From: Sinotaia quadrata
Lineage: Eukaryota; Mollusca; Gastropoda; Architaenioglossa; Viviparidae
DNA length: 64,000 nt
Reading direction: 5' to 3'
Assembly: GCA_028829895.1 (NCBI GenBank)
Contig: CM054180.1
Location: 100,414,635 to 100,478,634 of the forward strand
The notes under the pieces are model-generated. The model saw only the letters and a program-made list of their open reading frames with translations. It did not search any database and was not told where the DNA came from. The position numbers were made by a program, and so were the translations under genes. Of the stretch, positions 34,104-48,699 are shown one piece after another; the first letter of the stretch is position 1, and the number at the start of each line of letters is the position of its first letter.

Positions 34104-35546
34104 GTAAGTAAAGATTACTATATACTTCTTTAAAATTATATTGCATTTGTATTCCTATTTTCTTGTAGTGTCAGATTGTAAACATAGTGGAATTTACCTA
34201 ATACCCTATTAAAAGTATACTAATTAAAGTATTAAAGTATTATTCAATGCGTACTAATACGCATATTATTTATCCAACTCTGAATGACGAGTGTCACCAA
34301 AGATGAAAGTGCGTTTCCAGTTTATTGTCGTATTTTTTTCCTTTAAATTAATTAATGACACGGTTAAAAGTCCGATTTCTCTTGTTACAATGTTAGTCTA
34401 AAAATTATGAACGATATTAATTTTCAGTGTACGGCTAACAATAACACTAATGTAATAGTAAATACACAGCAATAGCAGCATTTCTTGTTTTAGGAGCATT
34501 TATGTCGTCTTATAATTTCTGTTTAATTTCAAGATCTTAGTAAAATGTAATGCACAACTTAGTTAATTCACTCAACACATTGGAGAACATTTAATAGAGA
34601 AATAAATTAAAATTTGGATTTTAAAAAATATAACCACAGTAGGCCTACACTTTCTGATTATTGAATCTGAACAGCTTCTTTTTCTGAATAAATAAAACGG
34701 GTGTATTAGAAGAAATCAGAATAATTGCAAAATTAGTTTAGACTGGCACTTTTTTAAAAGGCCAGAACATAAAGGCCTACCTAGTACTTACTCTGTTTGG
34801 GGTTGTTGTTTGGGTTTTTTTTGTGGTCATAATAATAAATATGAATTAATAGTTATCACTTAGTCAGTTAGTGCTAATATTTTTTAAATAGACTGATTTT
34901 GTTTAATAATTAATTGAATAATTCATTAAATAATTTTAATGTGCCATCCTTAGTAATTTTTTTTTAAATGCAATGATATTTTTTTAGTAAGACATTGATT
35001 AATGATTATTTTAAAAGACCAAAATGTGAATATCAACATTTCATGTGCTTATTTAAAAGTCTAAATTTTTTTAATTTTAAATTTTTAAATTATGTTTATT
35101 GAATCATTTTTAGTGTGCAATATAACCAAACAAGTGTTGTGACCTTGAACTTATTTGGATTTGGTTTGGTTTACTTATATAATAGTTTTTAATACTAAAT
35201 TGTACACAAACTACAGATATAATAATTTCATGTCGGAAACTAATCCAATTGTGAAGAAATGGTGTTAAAATTTGTGTGCCAGGCAGTATAGATTAAATTT
35301 CTGTTAAACTTTTATAAAGACATGGGATAAAACATATATGACATGAGTATACACTGCTTATGAATGCTATTTTATATTAAACCAGAAAATATTTACATCT
35401 CCTGTAACTAAAAAGGCAAGTAAAACTGTTATGCTGAAACACTATTGTTCATTATGTTGTTTCTGTTTAAATCATTGTTGGTTCAGTTGATATAGTATTT
35501 CCTGAGGCAACCACCCACCCACCCCATACACACAAAATGCACATGC

Positions 35547-35607
<61 letters not shown>

Positions 35608-38277
35608 TTAAAGAGTATTAATTTCAAATTCACATGGTATCTGTCAGCATCAAAACAACAAGCAAATGCTTCAAATTACAGTATGGAAAGCATAATCAGC
35701 ATGTTACAGAGTTTATTATTGTTTTATTTAGCAGTTAGTTTCTAGTATAAACTTGTTATTTAAAAATATATAATAATAAAAGAATAACTCTTAAAAGAAA
35801 TTTAAATCAGGTGAGAGAAATAAAATGGGTTTTAATGAAGCAGTTGTATTTGTGCACGATTATAATTTTGTGGATTTTCACCCCAAAATATGTTCACATT
35901 GCACAGAATGCTTGCTGTTTATTTGAATATTGGTTTTTTTTTGTTTGTTTGTTTTTCAGTCCACTATAGGTTCTTTTGTTTTGTTAGAAATTTCATTAAT
36001 GCAGCAAATCACATACACCTTAGGTGAGATAATCAGTTTGTAAATCTATGTTATTTTTTTCTCATTGCTATAATAATTTTTAAATGTTTAAAATGCACTT
36101 AACATATTTGTTTTAAAAAATTATTAATATTATTTAATAATACAGAACATATTTTTACCAGTTTTAAATAAAGGAATATCACTAGGTGGATGTAACGTTT
36201 ATTTAATCAATGATATTAGTACATATCGATGTAGTTAAATACTAATATTGTTTGTATCTTTTAAAGTTTTATTCATGATACATAGTTTTTTTTTTTAAAT
36301 AGTAAATTTATTTTGGTATTCAATGTATGCATTTTAACGAATCTTATTTCATTACATTTGCCACACACATAAAATGTGTTTATTGTTTATAATATTATCT
36401 TATAAATTACATATATTCAATATTGTAATTAGCAATGCTTTTTAACATAATTTCTTTATTATTATATAGCTTTTAGTATCCTAATGGAAGCTTTAGTGAT
36501 CTTAATTTTGCTTTCTGCCTAATTAGTTACATATTTTTATTTTTGTTAATTTACCATTTGAGACACTTTTAAAATTAATTATGTATAATTAAGAACACAC
36601 ATAATTTTACTTAAAAGAATGTTGAATTTTCTAAAAGTAACTGTCGGATAACATTGCCAAGTAAAATTAACTTAATATGTTTATGACTTGTGTTTCACTT
36701 GCTTAAATATTATATTAACAGATTTTGTACCAGGATTGATAATGATATAACACTACAGTGATAAAGGTTCATTTATATTTCTTTAATTATTTTATTGCAG
36801 TTTTTAAAACAATAACGTTTTGGAGTTATATTATTTATTTTTAAATAAATGATCTTATAAATATAATATTGATAGCATAATTTTATTTCTTATAATTTAT
36901 ATTGAATTATACATATTTTAGTTACCATTGTCTGTCATTATTGTCAGCAGTATTTGAGAATTTAAAATCAAAATTGTAAGAGATATTAATACTTATCCTA
37001 TCTCTAGATGTATTAGCTTTATTTTGGAAATTGCTTTTAGCCAGTATCACGTTCAGAAGGACATATCCCTGTAACACTAGTCCCTGGAGATGGCATTGGC
37101 CCAGAACTCATGAGCTCAGTGCGAGAGGTTTTCTCTGCTGCTGGTGTACCTGTTGATTTTGAGGAAATTTTTATCAGGTACTACTTGTTAAAGAGATATA
37201 TAAAAAAAAATATATATATATATTTTTTAATATACAAACCCCTAGAAGCAAAATAAGTACTAGAAGTTTGGGCTGGGTATAAATTTGCACTGTGAACTAG
37301 GTAATTAAAACTCATATTAATCTAAACTTCCATTCAAAGGGACCTCAATTTTCAAATAGATTTTATCATGCATACAGGTACTCCTAGAATATGCCTCTGG
37401 TTGTAATGTGAGTTCATATTTCTTTGTCACTTAACACTGTATTTTCATATAATTTTTCAAAAAGATATGATTTTTTAAAATTAAATACACTTAAATAAGT
37501 TTATTTTCGTGACTGATGGAATGCCTAAACAGTTATTTTATATATATATATTTCTCTGTTACTGCTTGTACTTTCTGTAAAATTACATCTTGCTGTAAGC
37601 AACAGTAACAAAAAAATGAAAAATATATCAGTAAGATCTGCCTAGCAGCCTACTGCATGTATTAGAAACTAATTGTTTCTCTCAAACTAATTATTGATGA
37701 AATAAAAATTTAAATATTGGGAACATTGCTCAGTACAGTAAACAGATATCAACTGAAGACATTCAGCATATATACTGAGACATTAAGAAGATATAAACTG
37801 AGGCATTAGGAAGTATTCTGTACACGTGACCATAAGTTCATCCTGGTGTCATAATGGTTTGCCAATGTGTTCTAGTGAAGTTCAACCTGCTCAGAGTGCA
37901 AGCCTGGAGACGCTACTGGAATCTTTCAAACGCACAGGGGTTGGCCTCAAGGGTATCATCACAACCCCTTCCGTAGCTACAGGTGGGGGATTGCAGACAT
38001 TAAACATGAAAATGAGGTATTTTGTTTGTGTATTTTACTTAAAATGTTAAAAAAAAATGTTAGATCTTTCAGAGATTTAATATTGAATGAAAAAGCAGTG
38101 TCAGTAAGAGCTCTTTTCTTCATAACCTTTTGACATACACACACATAATACTGTCAGTAAAATCTGTAATCCATTTCTTTTCATATACACACACATAACA
38201 CTGTCAATAATATCTGTAATCTATACATTTTTATATATTCACACATAATACTCAGTAATATCTGTAATCCACACCTT

Positions 38278-38375
<98 letters not shown>

Positions 38376-41300
38376 TACACACACACACACACACAATACT
38401 TCATAATAGCTCTAATATTAAATAGTAATAATTTTAATTTTGCTTTAATTTCTTTTACAAATGATTACCAGTGTCCTGTTAGAAATTGTACCAACCATAC
38501 ACATTCTTTATTATTTTATAACAGTAATAATATATAATTTATGCAGGATGATTGTTTTTTGAAAGTATTTTATATATTGTATGAATGTCAGAACACAGAA
38601 ATTCATACATTTTTTTTATTGGTGATAGTGATATGTTGAAAAGCCATATATGATGGAATTTAACAAAACCAAAACATCTTTCATTCTTTGTCACATGATC
38701 ATGAATCAAATTGTAAATGAAAATTCTGGAGTCATCAGTGTTGGACTTCTCCCTTTCCTTGTCAGAGCTTTACTTTTTCCCAAACCAATCCACTATTTGT
38801 TTTAGACTATCTGTATTTGTTTTACAAGTATTTTAGTGAGCATGTTCTCATTATTAATAATAATAAATGCAGGTCATTATCAGCTAAATTAAACAAATTC
38901 AGTTATTATTGAATAATGTATAAGACCTTTATTAAAGTAATAATTATTAAATTTTAGCCTGTCCATTAGGTTTTATATTTATTTTAGCTGTTGTAATACA
39001 ACTGAATGTTTGTTGAACTGCTGGTTTGATTTGATAATTAAGCCTAAATGTTTTTATGTCACTAAACTGTGGTCACTATCAAAGAAGCAGGTTTATTTGC
39101 TCATGGGGCAACATGAATTTATTTCTCCATCATGACTACATGAAGCAGAAGGAATTTATTTCTGCAATTTTATGAGGCAACAGAAATTTATTTTCCCATT
39201 ATGATACAACAGGAATAAATTTTCCCACTATATTTGACATGACTATGTAAAATATTATTGGTCTTAATCATTAAATTTTACATAAATGCATTCTCTATTG
39301 ATAAAACAATGATTACATACTATAATCATTATTTACTTAACCAGCATTTTTTTTAATGAGTAAAATTCTCTATATAACATGAAAGTGCTGAAAGATCAAG
39401 GCAGGAAAAAAGATTGTTTTAGATTATGTTGTGATATAAATATCTTCCCCAGTGCAATAATAATCCCTTAGAACTCCTAGTATATGGGGAACCTCTTAGT
39501 ATCACATTAATAAGGGTTAAAATTCCCTTATGTCAATTTCATGTGCTCATATTTTGAGTCATTGTCTCCATCCTTGATGTGAGAAAACTTCATGCTTGTA
39601 TACTGATTAATATTGTGTAATGGTAAACCTGTATTATGCTTTACTCTACCCATTCACCTAAGTAAGAGTTGTTTCTCTACCCATTCACTTACATCTCAAT
39701 TTCAGTAAGAGTTTTAGTTTCACAATGAATTCATATGCATAAATATCATTTCCAATAAAAGTTCTATTTTCTCCATCTACTCATCTACAAACAGATCAGT
39801 TTCTTTAAGAGTTCTGGTTTCTCTACCCAATCTCTTACATACCGTGACGTGCACAACTTAGTTAATGAAGATAATTATTATTATTAATTAATCTTTCATA
39901 ACTAATTTCAAGTGATGAGAATCTTAATTTTATTTTATTAATGATCCGCCAATGGACACCATTTGTCTCTCACTTGGCAGATATTTTGGCATTGTAAACG
40001 TTTTCACAATTCCACAACATAAAACAACATTTACAGTCATATAAGGTTTCTGCTGGTGAAAGACTTACTAAAGGAGAAGACAAATCCGACTTTAATCTAT
40101 ATTTATTGAGCCCCCATCCACCCACTTTCTTTTCCAACATAAGATTATCAAATATCAAAATGCTTAAAAAGTCAATAAATTTAAGAATAAATTTATTAAA
40201 AGAAAAATCAACTATACAAATGACAATTACAATGAAACAGATAATTTGTGACAGACTTCTGACCAGATTCTGTGTCACGAACTTCTGACCCACATCCGAA
40301 ACTCAAATATCATATTCGAATTGAATTCCTTTGTTAGAACCCTCCCGTCGTGCACCAGCATGAGGAAAAAACAATAGTGAGTTCATCCCTTGTTATGTAA
40401 CTTTAGACGACAGTCGAGAAAGTTCGAATCAAAACATACCTCATGATCTAGTCACGTGATACATTCATGCACTACAATAAATACTCTTGACGCAGTAATA
40501 TTCTTTACTCATAACGCAAACCGGCCAACACACACACACCAGCTCTCGAGCACCTTAGTCGCCGAATATCTTGCTGAGTCGGGAAGGAACATAGGAACCC
40601 ATGTCTTGTGCAGTAATTCTACTTTAAGAAGGTAACACGTCTACTTCTTACAATGATATTGCATTTTACTATTTGTATTTTTGTATATGAATTTATGTAT
40701 GTATTTTATGCGAATTATTACAATTCTCCTCCAAGCATACATGATTCGATAGAATGACTAAAGTCTAAAGATTTCATTGTATATAAATTAATTGTAACCT
40801 TTTGACTTTAATTTGTATAAACCTTAATTCTCTTGTGCCGCAGAATGTCTGTGCACGTTGCGAATTTCTATGTAATTCAGATGATTCTCTTGCGTGTAAT
40901 TTCATTGTTAATTCGTAAAGCGCTCATATTTAATTTGAATTATATTTTGTTCTCCTTATATGAATTCCATTTTTGATGAAGTAAATGTTTGGAAATTCAT
41001 ACGTTCATGTAATGTTAAAAATAACACACATGTGAATTATATTGTATCTTTTAGTTTTATGAATATAAATATATTGTAAAAGACACGATAGACGAAGATT
41101 TAAAACTAAGCGCATTGTATCAGTTACGTGCTTGATGATTTGCGAATGTAAACGCAAATCGCTCATAGAAACCACACTCTTATTTCAGACCGGGTTCTTC
41201 TCTGCCTTATAATACGTTCTACGTATTATTGCCACCTTTGCATCACATTGGATGCATGTTCCTTTGCTCAACTTTGGACGGACGACATTACAATTCCGTA

Positions 41301-44300
41301 CCGCCTCTGTTGATGGTGTTCTGCCATGACGAAACCCTAGTGTAACAAGTCGAGAGACAACAAGTTATTGAAACTACGGATCGTACAGTGGAAGGATCGA
41401 ACTGACCTTAGACCACGTGTTCATCAAGACTCCTAAGAGAGATAAGTAACTAACCCGAATTCTGATTCCATCGAATGTGCTGGCAAAAATAACTTTCTCG
41501 AGCATTAACTTTCAAACCGACTGAACTTGCCTTAGTTTAGATCTGAAGCTGTGTCTTCGTAATTGATTGTTATTGTTAAATATTGACTATTAAATTCTTT
41601 ATTTGTTAATACCTCTTTCGTAGTGATTTTTATGCATATAGACCTAATTCGTGGTTTGGATGGGGGATCGACTGAGCTAAATGTAACATTTTGAATGCAT
41701 AAAGATTTAAGAGAGTGTTAACGGTTTCCAAGCCAGCTATTGTACACGAGTTGTCTGTTCGTGAATCTGTTTGTCTGTACTACAAAGGCGCATTTTCATA
41801 TGAGACGAAAGATAATTTGAGCAACCAGTCTGTTTAAGGAAAGAGGAGAAATTCATTTATCTAATTAAATTAAAGTTCTGTAAAATTCCTAAGCAGGGTC
41901 TTTAAATAAAAACTGGACATGTAACATAATTTGATATCAATATTCTACGAACCCACGTTCTGGTAATTATAGTTTACAGTCTCTCTCTACATATATATAT
42001 ATATATAATAATTAAATTACAGCTAATTATAGTTCAACAATAGAGTCAATACAAATTGCAGGTTAATCCTATCAGGGAATAGAAATGGAGTTATTAGAAG
42101 AGGTTATTATAAACTTAACATAACCTGGATTAAGTACAGCTTCCACAGTCTTTTCATTGGCCTTTTCAAACTCGTCACAGTGTCAAAATGTCCGCACTCA
42201 GTACATGTTTCCGCCTTGTGTGCAAGAAAACACTGATGTATCATTACTCTCACTAACCTGGCACTCTCTTGCCATCAGTTTTTTGAGTAGAACACAATCA
42301 CAATGATTGTGTTATCTTCACTGGACTAATGTACTTAGCATCCTTGCTTTGGTACATCAAAAGTAGGGGTGGCATACTCCCTTATGCTTACACACTCTGC
42401 AACACACTTTGCAAGTTTCACATGCTTTCCCTCAAGTCATGACTAGTGAACAAACGAAGGGTAGCTAGGAACTTGAAAGTTGAACTTGAGATTCCACTTG
42501 AGATTCACAGCTCAGGGTTGAACTCACACTCAGACTGAGACAACCACAATCAAAAGAAGAAGAAATCAGAAGGCTGCTTGCTGACTGCAACATACAATCA
42601 AGGAGCAAGCCTAAGTTTCTTATTCATTACAGTATAACTCCATTCTATCTGACACTCCATTCTCAAACTTTCTGCAATTCCTTCAACAGTATTCATTATC
42701 TCCAAGCACAAATGGTATACAATAAATACAATATATCAAACAATGTCACATATTAATACACCATATGAGCACAGCTTAGTTCAAACATTTGTAGTAAATA
42801 AATCAACTTATATAGCACATCTTCACATAATACAAGTATAACATATCAATAGAAAAATGTATGAAATATTTCCAAGTTCACTCTCTCTCAATCAGTTTAA
42901 ACTCACCACTCAAGCCAGATTTTTCTCATTGTCTTCAAATTCAAAAGTGAATAGACAACAAATCAGTTTCAGTAAGAGTACTGTCCTTTTTCTCATTCAT
43001 CAAAATGAAAGATCTGTCTTTTTTCTCCATCACTTCACCTACACAAATATCACTTCCAGTAAGAGTTGTCTTTTTTCTCCATCACCAATACACACATAAC
43101 AAATCCAGTCAGAGTTGTGTTTTTTCTCCATCAGTTCACCTATATACACATATCCATTTCAGTAAGAGTTGTGTCTTTTTTTCTCCATCACCTATACACA
43201 CATATCAATTCCAGTAAGAGTTCTGTCTTTTTCCTAATATTTTTACAACGTGCAAGTGATATGTATTTGTGTTTACAATAAAATGTAACTTCATTTTAAT
43301 TACATTTTGGAGGTTAAAAAATACAAACTTTGTTAGAGCTGTATTTATTTATTTGTCTATATCATTATGTGTTTGTGATTATTTGCATATTCTGTTCTAC
43401 TAGTGGTATAAGCACATTTTTTTATTTGTAATATTTCTACAAAAAAAATAATAATCCAGAGTAACTATATCAGATTTTAAAATTGTTAGAGGTTGTTGAA
43501 ATGTCCTTTATTAATATTGGGATTCAGAATGGTACTGGGTTGGAATGTTCTAGATCATGAGACCGGCCTACTTTAACTTGTGATCTTTCTTTTCCTCTAT
43601 TAGTAATTGCCCTGTCTACATTTCAGGAGTAGGAATTTTTCACCTTGATTTTTGGTGTGTATTTGCTTTTTTTAATTTGTTTCATGAGGGAAATTATAAC
43701 TAGTTCACATACCTATTTGTGATAATGTGATGAAAAATGATTTCTTAGTATAATTTGGCGAGGTTTTTTTCCTGAATATTTACCACATGTGCATACATCT
43801 ATGTTCTTCCAGCTTCCTCAATTTTTCCCCAGCTCATACTTAGATCTGTGATACTAAAGAAAGGCTACTATCATCACTGGGCAAAATATCAGGTGAATTA
43901 GATCTGGGATACTAAAGGGGGACTACTCTCATCACTGGGCAAAATATCAGGTGAATTCTTTAATCATTAATCTCCCTTAGGTGCTTGTTCAGATCCCTTT
44001 TAACCTTGGCATGTAATTTCTGTAGAATGTTCTGTTATCCTCTAATTCCTATAGTATGCACATCTGGTAAATTTTCAGGTCACACTTCTTTCTTAAGTAA
44101 ATAATTTTAAAATGTTTGCTTAAATTTTGTACTTCATTATTTTCTAAGAATATATGTTATTTATAATAATAGTCATCTAGTTTTACTTTTGAATACTGTT
44201 TAATGTCTTATAGAAACTAAATATTTGACAAAGTATTATTTATGTTTGCTCACTATAGACGTGAATTGGATCTTTTTGCCAATGTTGTATGGATCAAAAG

Positions 44301-47300
44301 TCTGCCTGGCTTCTGTACACGATATGATAATTTAGATTTCATCATCATCCGTGAGCAAACTGAGGGAGAGTACAGCGCCCTTGAGCATGAGAGCGTACAA
44401 GGAGTAGTAGAATCACTGAAGATAATCACACGTTATAATTCCATCCGCATAGCCAAGTTTGCTTTTGATTATGCATTACGCCACAATCGCAAGAAAGTTA
44501 CAGCTGTGCATAAAGCAAATATTATGTAAGTGATTTTTGTGTTCTGACAATGTCATTTCTTTTCCCATTAGCATATTAAATTATTTGTAACATACATATC
44601 ACCTTTAAATATTTGCTAACAGTTAATGCCTACTTATTTCATAATTTTTTAATCTTACACCAATCTGCCTTCTGAAGTTTACAATTTCTATGCCTACTTT
44701 GCCTTTGTACCCGACTGAACTGATTGAGACAGTTTTATGTTTCCTTCTCAAATCATTATTAACTGTTACTATTTTAATACACATAGGCTTACTACATCAA
44801 CTACTATAGTTCTAGTTAGCTAATCACCATTTTAGTAAATATCATGATTTTGCTTTTCATCCATATAATTTGTTTTAATAATATATGTTTCTTTTTATTT
44901 TCCAATTTAGAGTTCATGCCATTTTTATGCTTGCATATTTTTTTAAAGCATTGTTTATCACAAAATTGTTAATAGAGTAGTTAATTTCTTCACAGGTGAA
45001 ACAAAATCCCTTTCATATAATTTTTAGTGTTGGAATTGTGGTAATGGGAATTACGGATGTGACACTGGGGATAGGGAAGGTGTTAGTGTCATTAAGTACT
45101 TTTTAAAATACTGTGCTTGCAAAATAAGTATATATTGTGACTTACAGGAAATTGGGTGATGGCTTATTCTTAAAATGCTGTGAAGAGGTGTCCCACTTGT
45201 ATCCAAGCATCAAGTATGATAATATGATTATTGACAATTGCTGTATGCAGGTATTACACTTCACTATTTTTTTCTTTTCATTGTCAATTATTGTGTACAA
45301 ATATTATAATTGATCAATTTTAAAAAATTTAATTGTCAGCTGTTGTATGCAAATATGATAATTAATCAATCTTTTTTCTTTTAATTGTCAACTGTGTTTT
45401 GTAAGTATTGTGATTGAATAACTTTCTTTATTCTTCTTAATCATTTTAACAACTTTTGTAGGCAGGTAACATGAATGACCAGCATATTCTTTCTTTTACT
45501 GATTACTGACAGCAATGTTGTAAGCTCGTAAAATAACTGACTAATCTCTTCTTTTTCTCTTTATTTCTCCCTTCTCAACTAAGACAAAAATGTAGAGGCC
45601 TTTTGAATAGAAAATTTAATTAAATAATATTCCACTAACTTTTATTCAGTTTTGTATTTACTTTATTTGACTGTGTGGTCTTATTTTGTTCTCAGAGCTG
45701 TAGGGTTAGGGTTAGAAGTTATTTCTGTTCTATTTTTTATCAAAGAGATGATTTGTTCTTTGTGTTCTTTATCAGAGATGTGATTTCTTTTCTTTATATT
45801 CTTTAGCAGAAATGTGATTTCTATTCTTTGCAAAAATTCTTATCATTATTTATATTATGCTGGGATACTTTTGTAGGTGAAAAGATATTTATTTTTTTTA
45901 TTAATAATGTTATGCATTTGTATTTATTATTTTTCATTGAACAGATTATGGTTTATTTTCTTTGTAATTTTTATAGATATTTTTCCACAAATAAAACTGT
46001 TGTTAACATAATGCTGCTAATGATGTTCGCAGTTCCTCTGAGAGATTTTTTTGAAACAACTTGAAAGAAAAAATAATGATAAATTTTACTTGCATGTCTT
46101 TGAAATAATGGTCTATTATGAAAACAGCATAAAGTACAAAGGTTGTCATAGCTAGTTTATAACTTTATCTTTTTTTAACATATACAAAATTATTGCAAAG
46201 GTTTCTTGCAGGGTTGCTTGGGATTTTTCTGGAAGGAGCTATTACAAATACACTTTAATAACAACTAAATACTAATGTTGCATTCTCCTACTAGTGTAGA
46301 TCTCTCCTACTAGTATAGATTTCTCCTACTAATATAGACATAATTAAGTAATAATTTAGCACCATGATTACTATGAATAGTGTCTACACTATACCTTAGC
46401 ATATAGGTCTATAATTATAGTCATAATATTGTTTTGTCTGTGTTGTATTCAAAACATATGAGCCTATAATTATAATCAAAACATGTGAGTCTTTTTATTG
46501 TAATCAAAACATTCAAATCTATAATTGTAATCAAAATGTGGGGCATTCAAAAACATTGTAATCAAAACATATATGCCTGTGATCATATTCAAAACATGCC
46601 TGGCCATTAATCAAAACATATGAATCTATGATTGTAATCAAAGCACAAGAATATATTGTAATTTGCCCTAGTTCTGGTGTATTATCTTTCAGTTTTTGAA
46701 TGACATTATTAAAATTCTGATTACAGGCTGCCCACACCTTTCACATATTCAACATTTATATAATCCACACTTACATTATGCATTAACATCCCTGAACTGT
46801 TTTTTGTACATTAAATTAGGATTTTCATACATAGTCAACTGACATTTGAACATTTGAGTTTTTATGTGATCTCCTGCAATAACATTTATATATCGTATTA
46901 AATTCTTGTACATCATGGAAAGATGAGCAGTCAGACTTTTTTATTGTTTACATTTCATGTTAGATCTAAGTATTTAATATTTTAAATAATCATGCATACA
47001 TGATATAGCATTCAGGGGTAAACAGAAACTAAACATTTACACCATATTTCAGGCATTTATGTTTTGTAGTTCTCTGGGAACAACTCTTCCCTCAAACCCA
47101 ATCCCTCCCCCCCAAAAAAAAAAAATGCAAGAAAATGCAAGTCTACCATTTGATATTTTATACACATTTTCAGGAACATATTACACATGAAAGAAAGGGA
47201 TTGCCTGTGCTATGTCTTTATCGATCTTTTGATTTGTATGCACATTTCTAGCTGGTGTCAAAACCGCATCAGTTTGATGTCATGGTAATGCCCAATCTAT

Positions 47301-48663
47301 ATGGAAATATAGTTGACAACCTTGCTGCTGGACTAGTGGGCGGTGCCGGGGTGGTACCGGGAGAAGGTTATAGTGAAGATGTGGCCATTTTTGAACAGGT
47401 TTGTGTGATAAAGTATTTTTGATTTATATTTTGATTTCAGGCACTTATGTAATTTGTGTCTACTATTTTATCTTTCTGAACAAATTAATAAAATACTGCT
47501 TAGAAAACAGAATTGAAACAGGGATACATTAGAATTTGCTGTATTTATTTGATCAAAACAAACTGAATTATGGTGTTCTCTTGACGAGATTAAATAGCAG
47601 TTTATACCCTTAAGACTCAAATATTACAATTAATACAGGACAAAATGTATCCTTCAAAAAATGGCAGTCTCTGTTAGAGGTACTCAAATATAATCCAAGA
47701 TTGCTGTACACTGAAACCATATATCCCACTCCCACCCCTTTAACATCCATTACCCTCCAGTTAGGACTACTTTCTACCAGTTGACATGTGTTTCATGAAA
47801 CTTTGTAATAAAAACTGACTCCACTACTATTTCCTTAAAATGTCCAATTTAATGACAATATTTTTATGATTTTATTCAGGTAAAACAGAAAACTTTTAAA
47901 AGTAATGCTCTCCATATACATTTATATAATATAATTCAAATTTTATAATTTAAAATGTTTCTATATTTAGAACTTATGTATTGTTATCACTGTTAAGCTT
48001 ACAGTTTAGTGATTGTTATGTTTTCTTGATCTGTGGGAATACACAATATTTAATTAAAATGAATTCATATTGTACCTCCTTTTGCAAACACAAAACTAAT
48101 TTTATGTTTTCTTATTAATTCTTTCTGATGCAAAATAGAGTTATTTTTTTAATCAACTTGTGTTAAGAAAATTTATTTCCAAGACCAGAAGTCAATGAAA
48201 ATGCATAAATTTGGATCACAGTCTTTGTTCATAGTTTTTGAAGTACACAGGAATCTGGTACATGGAAATTGATTGTATTATCTCCCCTACAGTAAACAGG
48301 ATTTTATCCATTGGTCTTTATGGTTAAGTTTATTATTAATCTTTAGGCCTGTTATTTGAGAAACTTTGATGTCTTGAAAAGACTGTTTAAATATTTGTTT
48401 TTATTTGTTTATCCATTAAATATTATGTAAAGGTTAAAACTTTAAAATTTGACTAAATAGAAAATATACACATTTTACTTGTATTATATTATTCAGCAGT
48501 AAAAAACTCTCTTATATGGGGAAATTAGAAGATTTAGAAGATTATTTTAAAGTTTAGACTTCTTTTATTCTTCATATTGTGGATTGCCACAGATTCAACA
48601 TTTTGGCTCAGACATACAGATAATTTAAGAACTAGTTTATAAACACTTGTAAGTTTGTAAGTA

Positions 48664-48699
<36 letters not shown>

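Noticed and set aside
42110..42240. Cys-x2-Cys fragment on the minus strand in IDH3B intron 3
   Set aside because: Too short and without flanking domain; possibly a decayed transposon piece, not supportable as a gene.
45700..45716. Telomere-like gggttagggttag
   Set aside because: Only about two and a half units, expected by chance or as a tiny interstitial remnant.
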